Part shown: piece by piece, positions 34,047-44,278 of the stretch
Numbering within the stretch: the stretch's first letter is position 1
Layout: every line of letters starts with the position of its first letter
Source: Arenicola marina
Taxonomy: Eukaryota > Annelida > Polychaeta > Arenicolidae
NCBI GenBank assembly: GCA_964019135.1
Contig: OZ025257.1
Span: forward strand, 22,490,352-22,554,351
Length of the DNA: 64,000 bases
Direction of reading: 5' to 3'
Position numbers and translations under genes: made by a program
Notes under the pieces: model-generated
Told to the model about the DNA's origin: nothing
The model's database searches: none
Seen by the model: the letters and a program-made list of their open reading frames with translations, nothing else

Positions 34047-35960
34047 CGAAGACGAGGACGCGTTTTGCTAGTCTAGTCCAGTCTAGTCTGATCTAGCTAG
34101 TGCCACAACAGCCGCCTCGTTTCCGTTTGTGCCTTGCCCCTGCTGTCCACGCGGTTGAAACATCCCCCCTGATAGCAAACAACACACGCACAACCAACCG
34201 TATGGACTACAGGTATGAAAGTCTGATGCCACAATATTAGGGGCGTGATCTGTTAGACCGACAAACATGGCCACCGCTGCTAACACAACTGACGTCGAGA
34301 GCGCAAAAAACAACGACCAAATAACACTTGTATCACCATAACTATTGTCGATTTGCGCCTATTATAGGCAGGAATCTGTCTCATTCATTGTAAGAGTGAG
34401 TGATTCCACGTGTTATCGGCTCCTACCGTAACTCACTAGTATATTTAACTATTGTATAACGTATACAAAAACTCAGCTATTTTTCTGCATGATCGATAAG
34501 GTACAGAAACGGAAATCCTCACACCACTTTGTCACACGTTTATATATAAGTTTAAAACCATGCATTGGTGTAGTGTACATAACCTTTTATCGCCCAAGAC
34601 CACGGTGTGTTCTTAAATTATTGGCATTAAAGGGTCTCGTTCGTCAGGAAACAATTATTGGATATATTGAATGTGTCTATTATAGCGTGAATCGTGTGTA
34701 CGAAATTGTCGTTCCTTGGCGTGTGTTTGTGCCATATGTTGTGAAAAATTTAATTTTGCTTTTTGCTCCAAAAAGTTACAAAAATAAAGTAATGTGCAAA
34801 GAGGCCTTATTTAGACAGGCACTCGAGTTGTCTGACAAATCTATAAGGATTAATTTTGTGTGCCATAACCCCAGATTATTGGTTCTACGTTATAACGCAT
34901 GTTGCGCTTACTTGGTTTGAAAGGGGTCGATATAAAGTTTTGCACTGGGGTCCTCACTGGCCATAGGAAATCACAATCTATGATCTAAAAAGGAATTTGC
35001 GTGCGATTGAGGACACATAACCGGATTTAATTGTGACGAACTTCTCAATATATAAATTTCGTTGCAAGGTCTTGTTCTAATTTAACCCAATGGAACGCTG
35101 GTCGGACCAGAGGATGACTTCGTATTAGGCCTCTGTTGCACTCTATCCCAGTATTTGTTCTTGTACAACAGTACTTTTAGAACTGCTTGTAGCTGTACTA
35201 AAATTTCAGAAGTATTACACTTGTACTCTTAGATACTTTCAGAAGTATTTTCCTTGTACACTTGGATATGTGAAAAGTTGCTTGTAGCTGCATTAAAATA
35301 CTTTCAGTAGTATTATTTTACTTGTACTCTCGGGTACCTTCAGAAGTATTTTACTTGTACTCGAATACTTTTAGAATTATTTTGCTTATACCCATTTACG
35401 TCTGCATGAATTACAGTACTATTTCTCGGCTCTGTGCATGGGTGCAACAATATTTGGGTTTATAATTAAAATTTACTGCATTATTGCTATCATCGAAGCA
35501 CAACGTTAACATTACGATATCAACCCGTTACTTCAAAGTGTGGCAAGTTCTCGGGACTGGCGAGCAATTCTGTCTGTTTCTATTAGCCATGTTGACTCCC
35601 GCGTACCCCACACCCTTCGTTGTGGAACTGTGTTGAATGATGATATATAGATATATATGTATATGTACAGACTATTTAATCAGGGTTTTTTTATCGTTGA
35701 CCGCGATCTCTGAACACCGCTTTTTTTCTTTCGTCAGGACGACTGAAACAATGTTGTTGTGACACACTTCATAACGCGCATATAATAAATAGCTGCTACC
35801 TTGATATGTTTAAATTGTCTGGGTTGCTTGCAGGACTAGACTTTCCGTGACAACCTTTTATCTACAGACCATTCCATTCGAACCTGAGTGTTACGTCATG
35901 TTTATGTGTATAATAAAGTCTGGTCATTATTGGAATAAAACCCATGTTTTTTTTTCCTCG
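34047..35960 (+). other. Probable 3' UTR of the receptor gene
   Basis: AT-rich sequence after the stop carries AATAAA at 34783, 35784, 35912 and 35934. The last pair, before a T-rich stretch, is the most likely end, giving a UTR of about 1.9 kb; the site at 34783 would give a short form. A 143-codon ORF at 34489-34920 lies inside it and has no recognisable domain. The extent is inferred from signals only. Confidence 0.45.
35150..35400. repeat. Degenerate ~50-bp repeat within the 3' UTR
   Basis: About five diverged copies of TTTCAGAAGTATTTTACTTG followed by a TACTCTTAGATAC-like segment. A transcript would carry repeated AGUAUUUUNCUUGUAC motifs. Confidence 0.6.
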
Positions 35961-36592
35961 GGCCTAATTAGGTTGTGACGTCATGTTTCATATTTGTTAA
36001 CATATTCCTTTGTAATCCATTTTAGAAACACATGAAACTGTTATTACTGGCTTTACCAATAACGTGGAGGTGAACTAAGGTTCTTTCTTTTTGATATATG
36101 CATGCCTTCTTTATTTATTTGTACATTTTTGTATTACCTTTGTCCAAATAGTAGACGAAAAGGACGAGAAACGAATGCTTAATTGAGACATCCAAACCAA
36201 ACTTGTCCGATTTATGTGTCACGTGCTAACGCCAGACTTAGCCGCGTTCAAGTTCCTTGATTTAGCTCTCCTCCTGGTGGTGAGTAGAACGCACACACAT
36301 GACCTGTCACGTGAGATGACTGCTGCCGTCAGCTTATTGACATTGCCCATAAGGGTCACATGACTAATCTCCGCTGTCAGCTTCTCAAAACGCATTCTGC
36401 ATGACAGATGGATGAGTGTTTTATATATCACCTTTGCGCACTTGAGTGATAAACCAGATGTAGATCAGAGTTTCACCAACGAGCAAATAACCTCCCTGCA
36501 CTTGAGTGAAAAAAGAGAATCCAGCTTCATATACCGGACAGTAAATTAATCAGATTTAAGAATTGAGTGGAAATAATGGGCCTTTAACATGG
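35961..36592. other. Unique AT-rich non-coding interval
   Basis: No gene or RNA recognised. CTTTGCGCACTTGAGTGA at about 36432 and CCTGCACTTGAGTGA at about 36495 form a short direct repeat. Confidence 0.4.
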
Positions 36593-36752
36593 TTACCATA
36601 CACGATATTAAATCGTATACACGATATTAAATCGTATACACGATATTAAATCGTATACACGATATTAAATCGTATACACGATATTAAATCATATACACGA
36701 TATTATATCGTATACACGATATTATATCATATACACGATAATAAATCGTGCC
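36593..36752. repeat. 19-bp palindrome-containing minisatellite, about 8 copies
   Basis: The unit is GTATACACGATATTAAATC. Each unit contains CGATATTAAATCG-like and CGTATACACG-like imperfect palindromes, so single strands could fold into many small hairpins. The last copies drift (ATTATATC). Confidence 0.88.
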
Positions 36753-37849
36753 ATTCCTGGCCCCATGTATATTCAGTATACAAATAGAAAATTATCGTTA
36801 ATTGACCATTTGATCTTAAGACAGAAAATATCCATGTATGTCTCCTAGCATAGAAAGTCGGATTAATTCTTTGTAGAACGTCTCTAGACTTGCGATTTTC
36901 CGGCAGAACGGCAGAACGGCAGAACAGAAATTATCCTTTATACTCGAAACCGGAAAATCCGGGGATCATTTCACGGTACTACAATTGATCGTAAGTTTAC
37001 CAGCAACGAGATCAAACATTATGCTGAGATTATTAAGGTAAAACCTTATACGTGCAGAATATTTGAGGTGAGCATTAACATATGAATTCGCTATTGCAAA
37101 CCTCCAGATATAAACGATGTTTAAACACACACAAAAATATACGTGCAGATTATTTTTCAGGCAATATGATTTCATTTACCATACCCGCGTGCATTTTATT
37201 TACCATAACTACAACACTGTTCATTTCTCTTGGCCCCGGCAGTACGTCTTAGATTTGACGAAATAGACTTACAAGTGAAATGAGCCACAGGTGCCCGGGG
37301 ATAAGGTGCTGCTTCGCTCATAACTTGCAGTGCGAAACCAATATTGTAAACATATTTGATTTGAATTAATTTGAGAGCAAATTCCTTTAATTTGAATTTT
37401 GACTAATTTGAATCGCCATAACTTTGGCTCCATTTTACTTTTGTCATATGCTCTATAGCCGTTTTAGCATAAAAGGGCATCCTTGCTTGGTTTTGCCAAA
37501 TTCGTCACATAAAATAAAATGTTCGCAAAAGCTAGTCCACATATACCGCTCGTGATTCATAAACCGTTGTTGTCCGCAAAGTGAGGCACAGGTATTGTGA
37601 TTAACAAGCGTCCTCTAGTGGGAGAGAATGGACACACCGGGTTGTCTGTAATGACCGCTAGGGAGTCTGCCAATGTCCTTGTGATCAATCCATCCCTGAA
37701 CCCCCAATATGACCTTGCCTTACGGTCGTTAATCACGGACGAAGAGAGGTGGCTTTGTAAGCCACAGCGCAGGGGTAGACCAACCAATATGGACACCTAA
37801 ACCAGCCCAATTAACACAGATAGCTAGCGAGGCAGCGATCGCATATCCA
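36753..37849. other. Unique AT-rich non-coding interval
   Basis: Contains three tandem GGCAGAAC copies at about 36902-36925. A short plus-strand ORF (37597-37800) and its minus-strand shadow have no recognised domain. Confidence 0.4.
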
Positions 37850-38112
37850 ATGGAGACAGCCACCCGAAACCAATATAGACAGCCAAACAAAACCAGTACA
37901 GACATCCAAGCAAAACTAATATAGACAAATCAGTCAAAACAAATATAGACGTCCAACCGAAACAGATATGGACCGCCAACCAAAACCAATGTAGACAAGC
38001 AACCGAAAGCAATAGGGAATTGTAGGCAACCAACCAAAGTCAATAGAGACAGTCAATCGAAACCAATATAGTCAGCATAAATCAATATAAATCAATGGTA
38101 AACTGAAACCCA
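37850..38112. repeat. Degenerate 23-bp minisatellite, about 10 copies
   Basis: The unit resembles AGACAGCCAACCGAAACCAA plus TAT. Nearly every copy differs, so the array is old. Confidence 0.75.
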
Positions 38113-38242
38113 TGTCGACAGCCAACGCATCACCGATAGGCATCATTATAATGGGTGGACTAAGTACAGGTTAGACTGCATTTTCAGAGGCACGTTTGAG
38201 TTCTTGGTTTAGGACTAGTGAATAGTGTTGGAGTTAGGGTTT

Positions 38243-38870
38243 TCTTTCACCCATGACCTTCCTTGATCACATGACATCATCACATGACCTTCATTTACCC
38301 CATGACATCATCACATGACCTTCCTTTACCCCATGACATCATCACATGACCTTCCTCTACCCCATGACATTCTTTCATCTCATGACCTTCGTTCACCCCA
38401 TGACCTTTCTTCACCCATGATCTTCCTTCACCCATGACTTCTTTTATCCCATGATCATCCTTTACCCATGACCTACCTTCGACCACATGACCTTTTTTCA
38501 TTCCATGACCTTTCATTTCATGACCTTCCTTCAACCCATAACTTTCCTTCACCCATGACCTTCCTTGATCATATGACATCATTACATGACCTTCCTTTAC
38601 CCCATGACACTCTTTCATCTCGTGACCTTCCTTCACTCCATGACCTTCCTTGATCCCATGACCTTCCTTTATCACATGGCCTTCCTTCACTCCATGACCT
38701 TCTTTCATCCCATGAGCGTCTCTTACACCATGACCTTCCTTTATCACATGACCTTCCTTCACCCCATGACCTTTCTTGACCCCATGACCCTCCTTCATCG
38801 CATTACCTTCTTTCATCCCATGACCTTCCTTCATCCCATGAATTTCCTTTATACCATGACCATGTAGCTT
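38243..38870. repeat. 17-19-bp minisatellite, about 34 copies
   Basis: The unit resembles CCATGACCTTCCTTCACC, with CATCACATGA and CTTGATC variants. The 18-bp copies give false hexapeptide ORFs on both strands (minus EGHGMK), broken where 17- or 19-bp copies occur. Confidence 0.88.
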
Positions 38871-39554
38871 AGAATGTCACAACGTTTTAAGATTCATTTC
38901 GACATTTTCCAAGTCCCACCCCCCCCCCCCACCCCCACCGACCCACCCCGTCTACTTCTCCTAGGCTTTGACATCACTGAATATGCTGACATTTTTTTAA
39001 ACGACCTCCTAAAAACAAAACGATGCGGTTGCCTGTTGAACACTATCGCTCTCGGTATCCGGCGCTATGCTACCGCTCAGAGGACGCCACGTCAAAAGGT
39101 CGGCCCCCCAGGAAGCCACTTATAGAGGATTCGGACTGCCTTAAACCAACGACAAATCGCGTTGTATCATGCGAACGCAATATCAATGCCTCATCGCCAA
39201 CAGTGGTGCTATGGCCAAGGTAACTAAAAACATGTCAATGCTTTCTTGTTACACTGCGTTTTGCCTTACGCATGGTGACAAGTCCCAGATTTAGGACATC
39301 TAGCAAATCTCGGCATAACGCATCCGTCTTGCTGGAGCTCTCATAGCAGTAAAATCATTGCCAGACATAACACTATCGTTGATTTGGCGAATATTTTTTA
39401 AATCGTTTTTTAAACTGTCAGAATCCCATCGCTTTTGACGCATTGATAACTGTTTCTTTTATAAACCCTATCAATTGCAATGTCTGAATGGATGATAACG
39501 CTGCATGTCGCAATGTAAATCCCCAATTTAGTTTAGACCTATTTTAGGGCCCCA
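38871..39554. other. Unique non-coding interval with short C run
   Basis: Poly-C at about 38920-38932. No gene recognised. Confidence 0.4.
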
Positions 39555-39752
39555 GAGGGGCTTTTTCGACACGGCGACACGGCGATTTTTAAAATCGACA
39601 ACGCGACATTGGGGTTGTCTTAGAATCGACATGCGACATAAGACTTAGCGACACGCGACATGGAACTTTTCTTAAAATCGACACGCGACATGGACCTTTT
39701 CTTAAAATCGACACACGACATGGACCTTTTCTTAAAATCGACAACGCGACAT
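39555..39752 (-). repeat. TGTCGATTTT-family repeat as a short array
   Basis: Four to six copies of a ~32-bp unit reading CTTAAAATCGACACGCGACA then TGGACCTTTT. Read on the minus strand it is GTGTCGATTTTAAG, linking it to the loci at 15.7, 49.2 and 56.1 kb. Confidence 0.75.
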
Positions 39753-39768
39753 GGCTACCCCCCCTCAG

Positions 39769-39954
39769 GGGCCCTTATTTTGGTACGCGGCTGGGTACGA
39801 AGCGTACTTGGGCCAGCCCTTCCTTATCACGTTCAATATCGATGATCTGCCATGTCTTTGTGTCTCCAGAGCCAACACAGAGGGAGGCGAGATGTGGAAG
39901 TGGCGTGAGATTGCGGCGAGAGTTGTGGCCCGCGGCGTTGAACAAGCAACCATG
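39769..39954 (+). CDS. Candidate internal exon, unrecognised
   Basis: A CCCCCCCTCAG acceptor (ending 39768) precedes an open frame that runs to a good donor (CATGAT|GTAAGC near 39955). The frame starts GPLFWYAAGYEAYLG and ends ARGVEQATM. It has ordinary composition, mixed hydrophobic and charged residues and a basic helical-looking C-terminal part. I recognise no family. The acceptor abuts the TGTCGATTTT repeat, which weakens the case. It could be an exon of an unseen gene or chance. Confidence 0.2.
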
Positions 39955-39989
39955 ATGTAAGCACATGTGGTACTTCAACATAAATGGAA

Positions 39990-40240
39990 CATTGCAAAAT
40001 TAATAATTAATTAAATAATTGTAAGAATAAAATAATACATTGCAAAATTAATAATTAATTAAATAAATGTAAGAATAAAATATTTGCATGGCACTCATCA
40101 TGTGATTTATTATTTTTATGTATTTGCGTCACATTTATGATTACCAGTGTATGACACAAATTGTTATCAACAATGTTAACATTTGCTTCACATTTATGCA
40201 TTTACTAGTTTATGACACAAAATGTCATAAATAAGGTGAT
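39990..40240. repeat. Two short AT-rich tandem duplications
   Basis: A 48-bp unit (CATTGCAAAATTAATAATTA and following) occurs twice at 39990-40083. A second pair built on ATTTGCNTCACATTTATG followed by TATGACACAAA lies at about 40122-40240. Confidence 0.75.
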
Positions 40241-40439
40241 CAGCGAATATGATGCATTTAACTGAGATGTATTAAATTAATTACCAGATATTTGGGTCCC
40301 ATTTGGTAATTTTGTGGTACAAATATCTCACGTGTGATGCACGATTATGACATAATGGACTCAAACGTGCAATGATTGGTCATAGCGCTACAGAACATAT
40401 GCCTCACATGTGGTAAATGATTATGAAATAAAATATAAT

Positions 40440-40464
40440 ATTTATATATATATATATATATACA
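40440..40464. repeat. (TA)n microsatellite
   Basis: About ten TA dinucleotides. Confidence 0.85.
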
Positions 40465-41350
40465 CTTTGTTTAGGCATTGATGGGGAGCAGGTAAGCTGA
40501 CCACCCAGCAACAGCACCAGCGCGATAGAAGGTAAGTGGGGAGCACCTGTATGTCTTTTGTGGCGGCGGTGCCAAGGACGACCACGGCCCAACTCGGCCA
40601 AATGAGGGCAAAATCCACAGGATTAGTGTCGTCTGGCGAGATAGCATGAGACTGGAAGCCACGCCCATCGTTAACCATCGGCGAGACAATGACGGTGTTA
40701 AGCCCAGAGCCGCCCGCTGCCAGACGGGGTCCACACTAGGCCGGTACCACGCACCGCGCCAACGATGTGCGAGTCCGCAAACACGGTCACCACTATGGCA
40801 AGCGAAATGTGTCATAATTCACGAAACCTATTTTTTTTAGAATGAGACCCACTTTTGCCGATGAAGATTTTATTCAATAAAACTAGGTTTTCAATATCAA
40901 CTGGCTTGCTTTTTTTTGTGCCCAGAATTAGATGTTTCGACATGGCAGCGAGTTGCAAGTATAAAACCAGGTTTCAAACAAGAATAACAGTTGTACAGCG
41001 CCGAATGTATCATAATGTCAAAGCCTGCACGCCTGCCCTTAAAAGCCAATTTAACCGAGTTAGGCCTACCATTAGAGTATTTATGATGCTAATAGTAAAT
41101 ACTGCATGCTTAGCACAGGTTGTCATGAAACAAACAACCCCCCAAAACTGATATTAAATGCATCGTGGGCTATTGCATCGACAAAGTTAATGTCATGATT
41201 GGCCACATTAGAGACTTGCTTGCAATAGGACAAAAGCATTATGTATAGATTCATGCAGCATCTGGTTAAGTGCCAATTAACAACTGTTGTTTATATTACC
41301 ACATACAGTGACATAAATACCACGACATAAGCTACACATAAGTCGGTCGT
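40465..41350. other. Non-coding interval, GC-richer at left
   Basis: Overlapping minus-strand ORFs at 40442-40815 have unbiased composition but no recognisable domain, and no frame stays open across the GC-rich block. At about 40861-40900, GATTTTATTCAATAAAACT resembles the minus-strand LINE 3' ends at 12.1 and 63.1 kb and may be an older relative. Confidence 0.3.
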
Positions 41351-41451
41351 TCTTCCATGTAAGGCCGAACCATTGTTTCAGCATAGCTCACGTATTACTC
41401 ACGCCTAACGTTTACTACAATAATACATTTCGTGGGTTCTTACATGGAAGA
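41351..41451. repeat. 13-bp inverted repeat with 75-bp spacer
   Basis: TCTTCCATGTAAG at 41351-41363 and its exact reverse complement at 41439-41451. It could be the ends of a very small DNA element or chance. Confidence 0.35.
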
Positions 41452-43203
41452 TGGTCTCATAACTCACTTGATGATGTACATAATTTCGGAACATATCACA
41501 TGTATTATACGACTGCGTGAAATAACCATCTAAATGATAGATGGTATGTCTCCCATATTGACTCTCACGTTTCCCCATGGAAGCACTTTACCAATCTGCG
41601 AGGCATTGCCTCCAATACCCGTGGTATCTACTACAAACATAGCTATTACAGCATGGTGAAGAAGTACTGGGTGACATTCGGTGTGGCTTGCTCGAGCAAT
41701 ACTCTAGGTTCTAGGCTGTCAATCATTTATTGACGTCACTGTTGCTTTTATCCAATCATGTGGCGAAGAAAGGTCTTAATTCCACGTGCGTTATGTCCGA
41801 CAAACAAGTCCGACAAACAAGTCCGACAAGCAAAGCAGCATGTCACGTTCTTGTCAGTTTCAGAGATGTGTGCTTCTCATTTTTACCTACCATCAACTAT
41901 GATTTTCAATTTCCTACTAACGATTAGCTTTATTCGTACCGTACGAAATAGCAATGATAATGAGCAGACTGGCGTGTATAACCGGTCCCCACGAACAAAG
42001 TGGGCTGGCGTGCAAATCATATTATGCCAGTTCCCGCAAGGATAGATATGACAATCATGTCATTATAGGGTCACGGGTGAAATGACTAATGGTAGGCCAT
42101 AAAATGTGGACACCATAACGACGACGATAGACAAGAGCAGAACATGATAAAGTACGGATTTATAATGAATGATACTTGAAATGACATGTTACAAATACGC
42201 AGTGCGACAATTACATCATTCATTAAAATCACAATGAATTAGGCAGCATGAGCAACGTACGCGCAATCCAATAGGATTGAATAGTTATTTTTGCCAACAC
42301 GACAATACAGACCAAAATATGAAAAAAAACATTGTACATCATATGATATATATAACTAACACTCATCCCGTGAGGGAATGCGGGTCACTGATTACGTTAC
42401 AGAGCAACATGATGCAACATAGAGGCCCATGAGGGGGAGACGAAAACAAAACTTTTCAAACGAGACAAAAATGGCGGCCTCATTATGGATCAGAAGTTTT
42501 GCACGCGTCCCTAATGATGCCTCTGATTGGTCCCTGGACTCCGGCTAATTACCGAAAAATAGGGACGTACTCGAGGGTGACAATACATCGGTATGTAGTA
42601 TAACATTACATCCACCATATACTGTATCTAAGCAGATCTATACAACATATGTGTAATAGACCCTGGGCCAAAGGAGAATTCAGGTGCTTGAGTCTGCAAT
42701 ACATGGAGAGGAGAGGTTTAATATATTAACTATAGAGATACTGACCATTGGAAAGTAATATTGACAATACAGCTTGCGACATCTAGCGACAAATTGTAAA
42801 ACGGCCCCGATACGAACAGTCTTAATCTCAAATGATGCATATATGGTCAATTAATACTATCGAAGAGTTGCAAATCTTTTATGGATGACGTCATGTGAAA
42901 CAGGGAAGAAACAAAGATCAAAACATCAAAAAGAGTGTCGTGGATAAACGTCTGTAAACGACAGCAGTAGTCTTTTGATACGCAATGATACGCTTATAAC
43001 TCACTTTAGTAATTGCTTGATGGCAGACTGTTGTTTGGGGGCAAGTCCTTATAACATAGAGGGTATATAAATATTTCGTATGCGAATAGAACAACAAAGA
43101 AAATCGGTATGCTTTGTGGAATATCACATATTAAAGATGTTATCATTTGAGGCAAAAATTAGGCAAAGACATACACATTTGAGACACCACTCGTTAAGAA
43201 TGA
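41452..43203. other. Unique AT-rich non-coding interval
   Basis: Holds three tandem copies of GTCCGACAAACAA-like sequence at about 41796-41836. No gene recognised. Confidence 0.4.
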
Positions 43204-43885
43204 TTGTAATTTGGTTTTCTCCTGTCCGGTTTGGTCACGGAAGGGTATAGAACAAACAAACTTGAAACTAAAACATACGAGTGTGTGTGTGAGGGGGGGG
43301 TTAGGTTCCCTTTGTCCCCTGAGTGCTCTCTGTACCCTCCGCCTCTGAAAACCGGGTCACAGCCTGCAGCAAATAATAAGAAAATAATAAGTAACCGCCG
43401 AACCCACACACCCCTTCCACCCTCCCTTTTCTGGCACTCCTTCCTTCCAGCCGACTCCCCAACCACCTTCCACACCTTTTCCCTCGCCTCTCCTTTGCAA
43501 AATAAGAACACCTCAATTTCTATTTCCATCCGCATTTCCAAGAATGCCTTGATTGTCTTTTGTCATAGTGTCATCCGCGCTGTCTTTTACGGCTTCTGGG
43601 GAATGCCCCTACAATCTGACCCCGCCGTCATGGGTACCTGTTCATTCAATGAGAAGTCTCATCCGTTTAGTCGCTGTCGCCTATTCATATCTTGGAGGCG
43701 TGTCTTTGACAATGTAGATGCAGATGTAGACACGTTTGCCACACGTTTTTAACCGTCATTACCTCTTTACTGTGTATTCCTTTACCCGTTCACTGGAAGG
43801 AGGTGGGTGCTCGTGGTGCCCCTCGGTACTCGCTGCCACGTGTCTGTCTGTGTCGAGCAGTAGCTGCTTTTCTTATGCCTTTAGG
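43204..43885 (+). repeat. Duplicated segment, copy A (array-free)
   Basis: Sequence from about 43395 to 43885 matches 62690-63115 with small differences. A short left part (TTGGTTTTCTCCTGT near 43210; GAACCCACACACCCC near 43402) matches 57494-57530. Where copy B holds 5.2 kb of 46-bp repeats, copy A has only CTTCCACCCTCCC, TTCTGGCACTCC and TTCCAGCCGAC. A 173-codon ORF crosses it; the homologous frame at 63 kb is open, but the differences are mostly amino-acid changing and similarity continues past the stop, so I do not call a gene. Confidence 0.85.
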
Positions 43886-44097
43886 TTGTCAAGGTGCGAT
43901 GGCTCAGCTGCGGGATGGCAAATAATGGATTGGACGACATAATGTGAACGAGTATACAATACTGTGAGGTTCTAGAGTGCTGACATATTGACAGTGTTTA
44001 AGGGCTGTTTTGGGAGAGACAATTTTTAGAATGTTAAAGCAATATATCTTTGCTACAGCCTGGCCAGAGTAATGAACTACATTTGATCAGGGGCGGA
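43886..44097. other. Unique non-coding interval
   Basis: Nothing recognised. Its left edge is the uninterrupted form of the site that carries the LINE at 63.1 kb. Confidence 0.4.
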
Positions 44098-44278
44098 TCT
44101 AGGAATTTGCCAAGGGGGGGGGGTGCTCTCTGAAAACTTGCGACCGGGGAGGGGGATTGCTCTCTGGCTAAAACTTGCGACCGGGGGGAGGGGCTGCTCG
44201 GAGAAGCCGACTTAAACAGTGTATGTTCAGGTTCCCCCCTACCCCCCCCCCCTCTGGATCCGCCCCTGCTTGATGATT
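44098..44278. mobile_element. 181-bp MITE-like element with CAGGGGCGGATC ends
   Basis: The left end CAGGGGCGGATCTAG and the right end, reverse-complemented CAGGGGCGGATCCAG, match at 14 of 15 positions. The inside has G-rich then C-rich tracts and a repeated AAACTTGCGACCGGGG. The flanks TTTGAT and CTTGAT hint at an imperfect target duplication. It carries no coding capacity and would depend on a transposase encoded elsewhere, possibly hAT-type from the CAGGG start. Confidence 0.72.

Noticed and set aside
34489..34920. 143-codon plus-strand ORF after the receptor stop
   Set aside because: It lies in the probable 3' UTR, has no recognised domain, and its AT-rich codon use is unlike the exon. 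I leave it as chance, though it is the longest non-repeat ORF apart from the receptor exon and the duplicated-segment frame.
40442..40815. Possible exon in GC-richer minus-strand ORFs
   Set aside because: Three frames each look partly coding-like but none spans the block, and I recognise no family; no splice pair stands out.
43231..43752. 173-codon ORF shared in part with the 63-kb copy
   Set aside because: The common frame is open in both copies, but differences are mostly amino-acid changing and the similarity continues past the stop, so there is no sign of protein constraint.
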